Source: an uncultured Carboxylicivirga sp.
GTDB taxonomy: Bacteria > Bacteroidota > Bacteroidia > Bacteroidales > Marinilabiliaceae
Reading direction: 5' to 3'
DNA length: 64,000 nucleotides
Assembly: GCA_947503525.1 (NCBI GenBank)
Contig: CANNEA010000001.1
Coordinates: 930,001 to 994,000, forward strand
The notes below the pieces were generated by a model. The model did not search any database. It was not told where the DNA came from and saw only the letters and a list, made by a program, of their open reading frames with translations. The position numbers and the translations under genes were made by a program. Of this stretch, positions 62,810 through 64,000 are shown one piece after another. Positions within the stretch are counted from its first letter, which is position 1; each line of letters starts with the position of its first letter.

Positions 62810-64000
62810 ATGAATACTACTTTTAAGAAAATCCTTATTTTATTTACCTTCCTATTATTTGTACTGCCCGCCTTTTCTCAAGGCTTTCTTCGATGCGAAG
62901 GGCAACAAATAGTTAATGACAATGGTCCATTTATTATCCGCAGTATTGGCACAGGCAATTGGATGATCCAAGAAGGCTACATGATGCAGTCTACCAGTGC
63001 CGGAATTCATACCCATACACAATTTAGAAATAAACTAAACCATACAATTGGAGTAGAGCGATGCAATCAATTTTACGATTATTGGTTAAGAGAGCACTTC
63101 ACCAAAACGGATTTAGATTCAATGAAGGCCTGGGGTTTTAATGCCGTGCGGCCGGCTTTGCATTATAAATGGTTTACACTTCCAATCGAAGAAGAACAGG
63201 TACAAGATAATGGCACTTTATCCAATACATGGGTTGAAAAAGGTTTTATAATGCTTGATGAACTGGTGTCGTGGTGTGAGCAAAATCAAATGTATGTCAT
63301 TTTTGATATGCATGGAGCACCGGGAGGTCAGGGTAAAAATGCAGATATAAGTGATTATGACCACAACCTACCATCTTTATGGGAAAGTGAAGCCAATAAG
63401 GAGAAATTAATTGCACTATGGATTAAATTGGCTGAACGCTATAAAGATTCGAAGTGGGTAGGTGGTTATGATATTATCAATGAAACGAATTGGGATGTTG
63501 ATGGAAATACTGGTCATGAAAATGGATGTAACTGTCAGCAAAATAAAGCTCTGTGGGATTTGCAACTTCGATTAACGGAAGCGATTAGAGAGCTGGATCA
63601 AAAACACATCATTTATATATCTGGTAATTGCTGGGGAAACAATTACAAAGGCTTTGAGGAACACAATTTAAAGGGCTTTGATAAAAATACAGCCTTAACC
63701 TTCCATAAGTATTGGAATGTGAATGATTACAATTCAATTAAATGGGTGCTTGACATGCGGAAGCGCTTGAACATGCCAATTTGGATGAGTGAGGGAGGTG
63801 AAAACTCCAACCACTGGTTTGCCGAAGCTGTTGAACTTTTTGAAAAAAACAATATCGGATGGTCATGGTGGCCGGTTAAAAAGAGTCGATTAAATAACAT
63901 TTTAAAAGTCACTACCAACGATGATTATTATAAGTTGATAGATTCCTGGAAAGAAGGTAATACTCCTTTGTCAGGTGATGAAACTTATGAAGCAGTCATG
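62810..64000 (+). CDS. Glycoside hydrolase family 5 enzyme, 3' end beyond the window
   Basis: Open reading frame of 397 codons running off the window end, so partial at the C-terminus. Start at ATG 62810 gives a signal peptide (MNTTFKKILILFTFLLFVLPAFSQ); ATG 62780 would add ten residues. GH5 signatures are WGFNAVRPALHYKW, VIFDMHGAPGGQG, acid/base Glu225 in YDIINETNWD and nucleophile Glu328 in IWMSEGGE, followed by GWSWWPVKK. It probably cleaves a beta-glucan or beta-mannan-type polymer; the subfamily is not decided. As part of the PUL, its products would be taken up by SusCD. Confidence 0.9.
   Translation, partial: MNTTFKKILILFTFLLFVLPAFSQGFLRCEGQQIVNDNGPFIIRSIGTGNWMIQEGYMMQSTSAGIHTHTQFRNKLNHTIGVERCNQFYDYWLREHFTKTDLDSMKAWGFNAVRPALHYKWFTLPIEEEQVQDNGTLSNTWVEKGFIMLDELVSWCEQNQMYVIFDMHGAPGGQGKNADISDYDHNLPSLWESEANKEKLIALWIKLAERYKDSKWVGGYDIINETNWDVDGNTGHENGCNCQQNKALWDLQLRLTEAIRELDQKHIIYISGNCWGNNYKGFEEHNLKGFDKNTALTFHKYWNVNDYNSIKWVLDMRKRLNMPIWMSEGGENSNHWFAEAVELFEKNNIGWSWWPVKKSRLNNILKVTTNDDYYKLIDSWKEGNTPLSGDETYEAVM

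Noticed and set aside
1-64000. Search for exosortase, insertion sequences, integrases, CRISPR arrays, tRNA and rRNA genes
   Set aside because: AsnB plus AMP ligase plus carrier recalled exosortase-type EPS loci, but no exosortase-like membrane protein is encoded here; none of the other elements was seen.

Overview
This is an AT-rich window from a Bacteroidota genome. The evidence is SusC/SusD proteins, secreted proteins with type IX (T9SS) sorting domains, lipoproteins with a cysteine lipobox, promoters of the TAnnTTTG type and weak ribosome binding sites. Polysaccharide-locus content together with a T9SS fits marine Bacteroidales/Marinilabiliales-type bacteria, but the genus cannot be read from the sequence. 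No rRNA, tRNA, insertion sequence, integrase or CRISPR array was seen.

Region 1 (1-34,303, all + strand, mostly overlapping or closely spaced genes) is a very large surface-polysaccharide operon. It opens with a 3-amino-3,6-dideoxyhexose module: two FdtA-like ketoisomerases, a FemAB/GNAT-like acyltransferase and two DegT aminotransferases. A Wzx flippase, many glycosyltransferases, an EpsG/Wzy-like polymerase, two paralogous NodB-like deacetylases, a CapA-like phosphoesterase, asparagine synthase, two ATP-grasp proteins and an NDP-sugar epimerase follow. The 24.5-34.3 kb part looks like a Dlt-type acyl or aminoacyl transfer system inside a Gram-negative glycan locus: an adenylation enzyme, a VOC protein, two carrier proteins, GNAT proteins, and two MBOAT/SGNH pairs. 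A PglC-type phosphoglycosyl transferase and a PglE-type aminotransferase lie between the two MBOAT pairs.

Region 2 (34,289-40,758) holds secreted and lipoprotein genes: two more SGNH-like proteins, a large beta-helix protein with four repeated C-terminal domains, and a Trp-rich repeat protein with a T9SS tail.

Region 3 (41,188-53,424) holds a PglF/CapD-type dehydratase on the minus strand, then the export pair wza-wzc. A second activation module follows: VOC protein, carrier protein, a second asparagine synthase, an NadE-like amidotransferase, an AMP ligase, and an unusual phosphoglycosyl transferase without its membrane hairpin that is fused to an unrelated N-terminal domain.

Region 4 (53,599-64,000) is a polysaccharide utilization locus: a one-component membrane-spanning sensor-regulator with a LuxR-type HTH, SusC, SusD, a putative surface glycan-binding lipoprotein, and a GH5 glycosidase cut by the window end.

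The best candidates for undescribed biology are the Dlt-like module (24.5-30.1 kb) and the AsnB/NadE-like/ligase/carrier/PGT-fusion module (46.8-53.4 kb). Both appear to activate a carboxylic acid by adenylation, and each has a carrier protein and a VOC protein close by. That suggests custom acyl or amide decorations on the polysaccharide.
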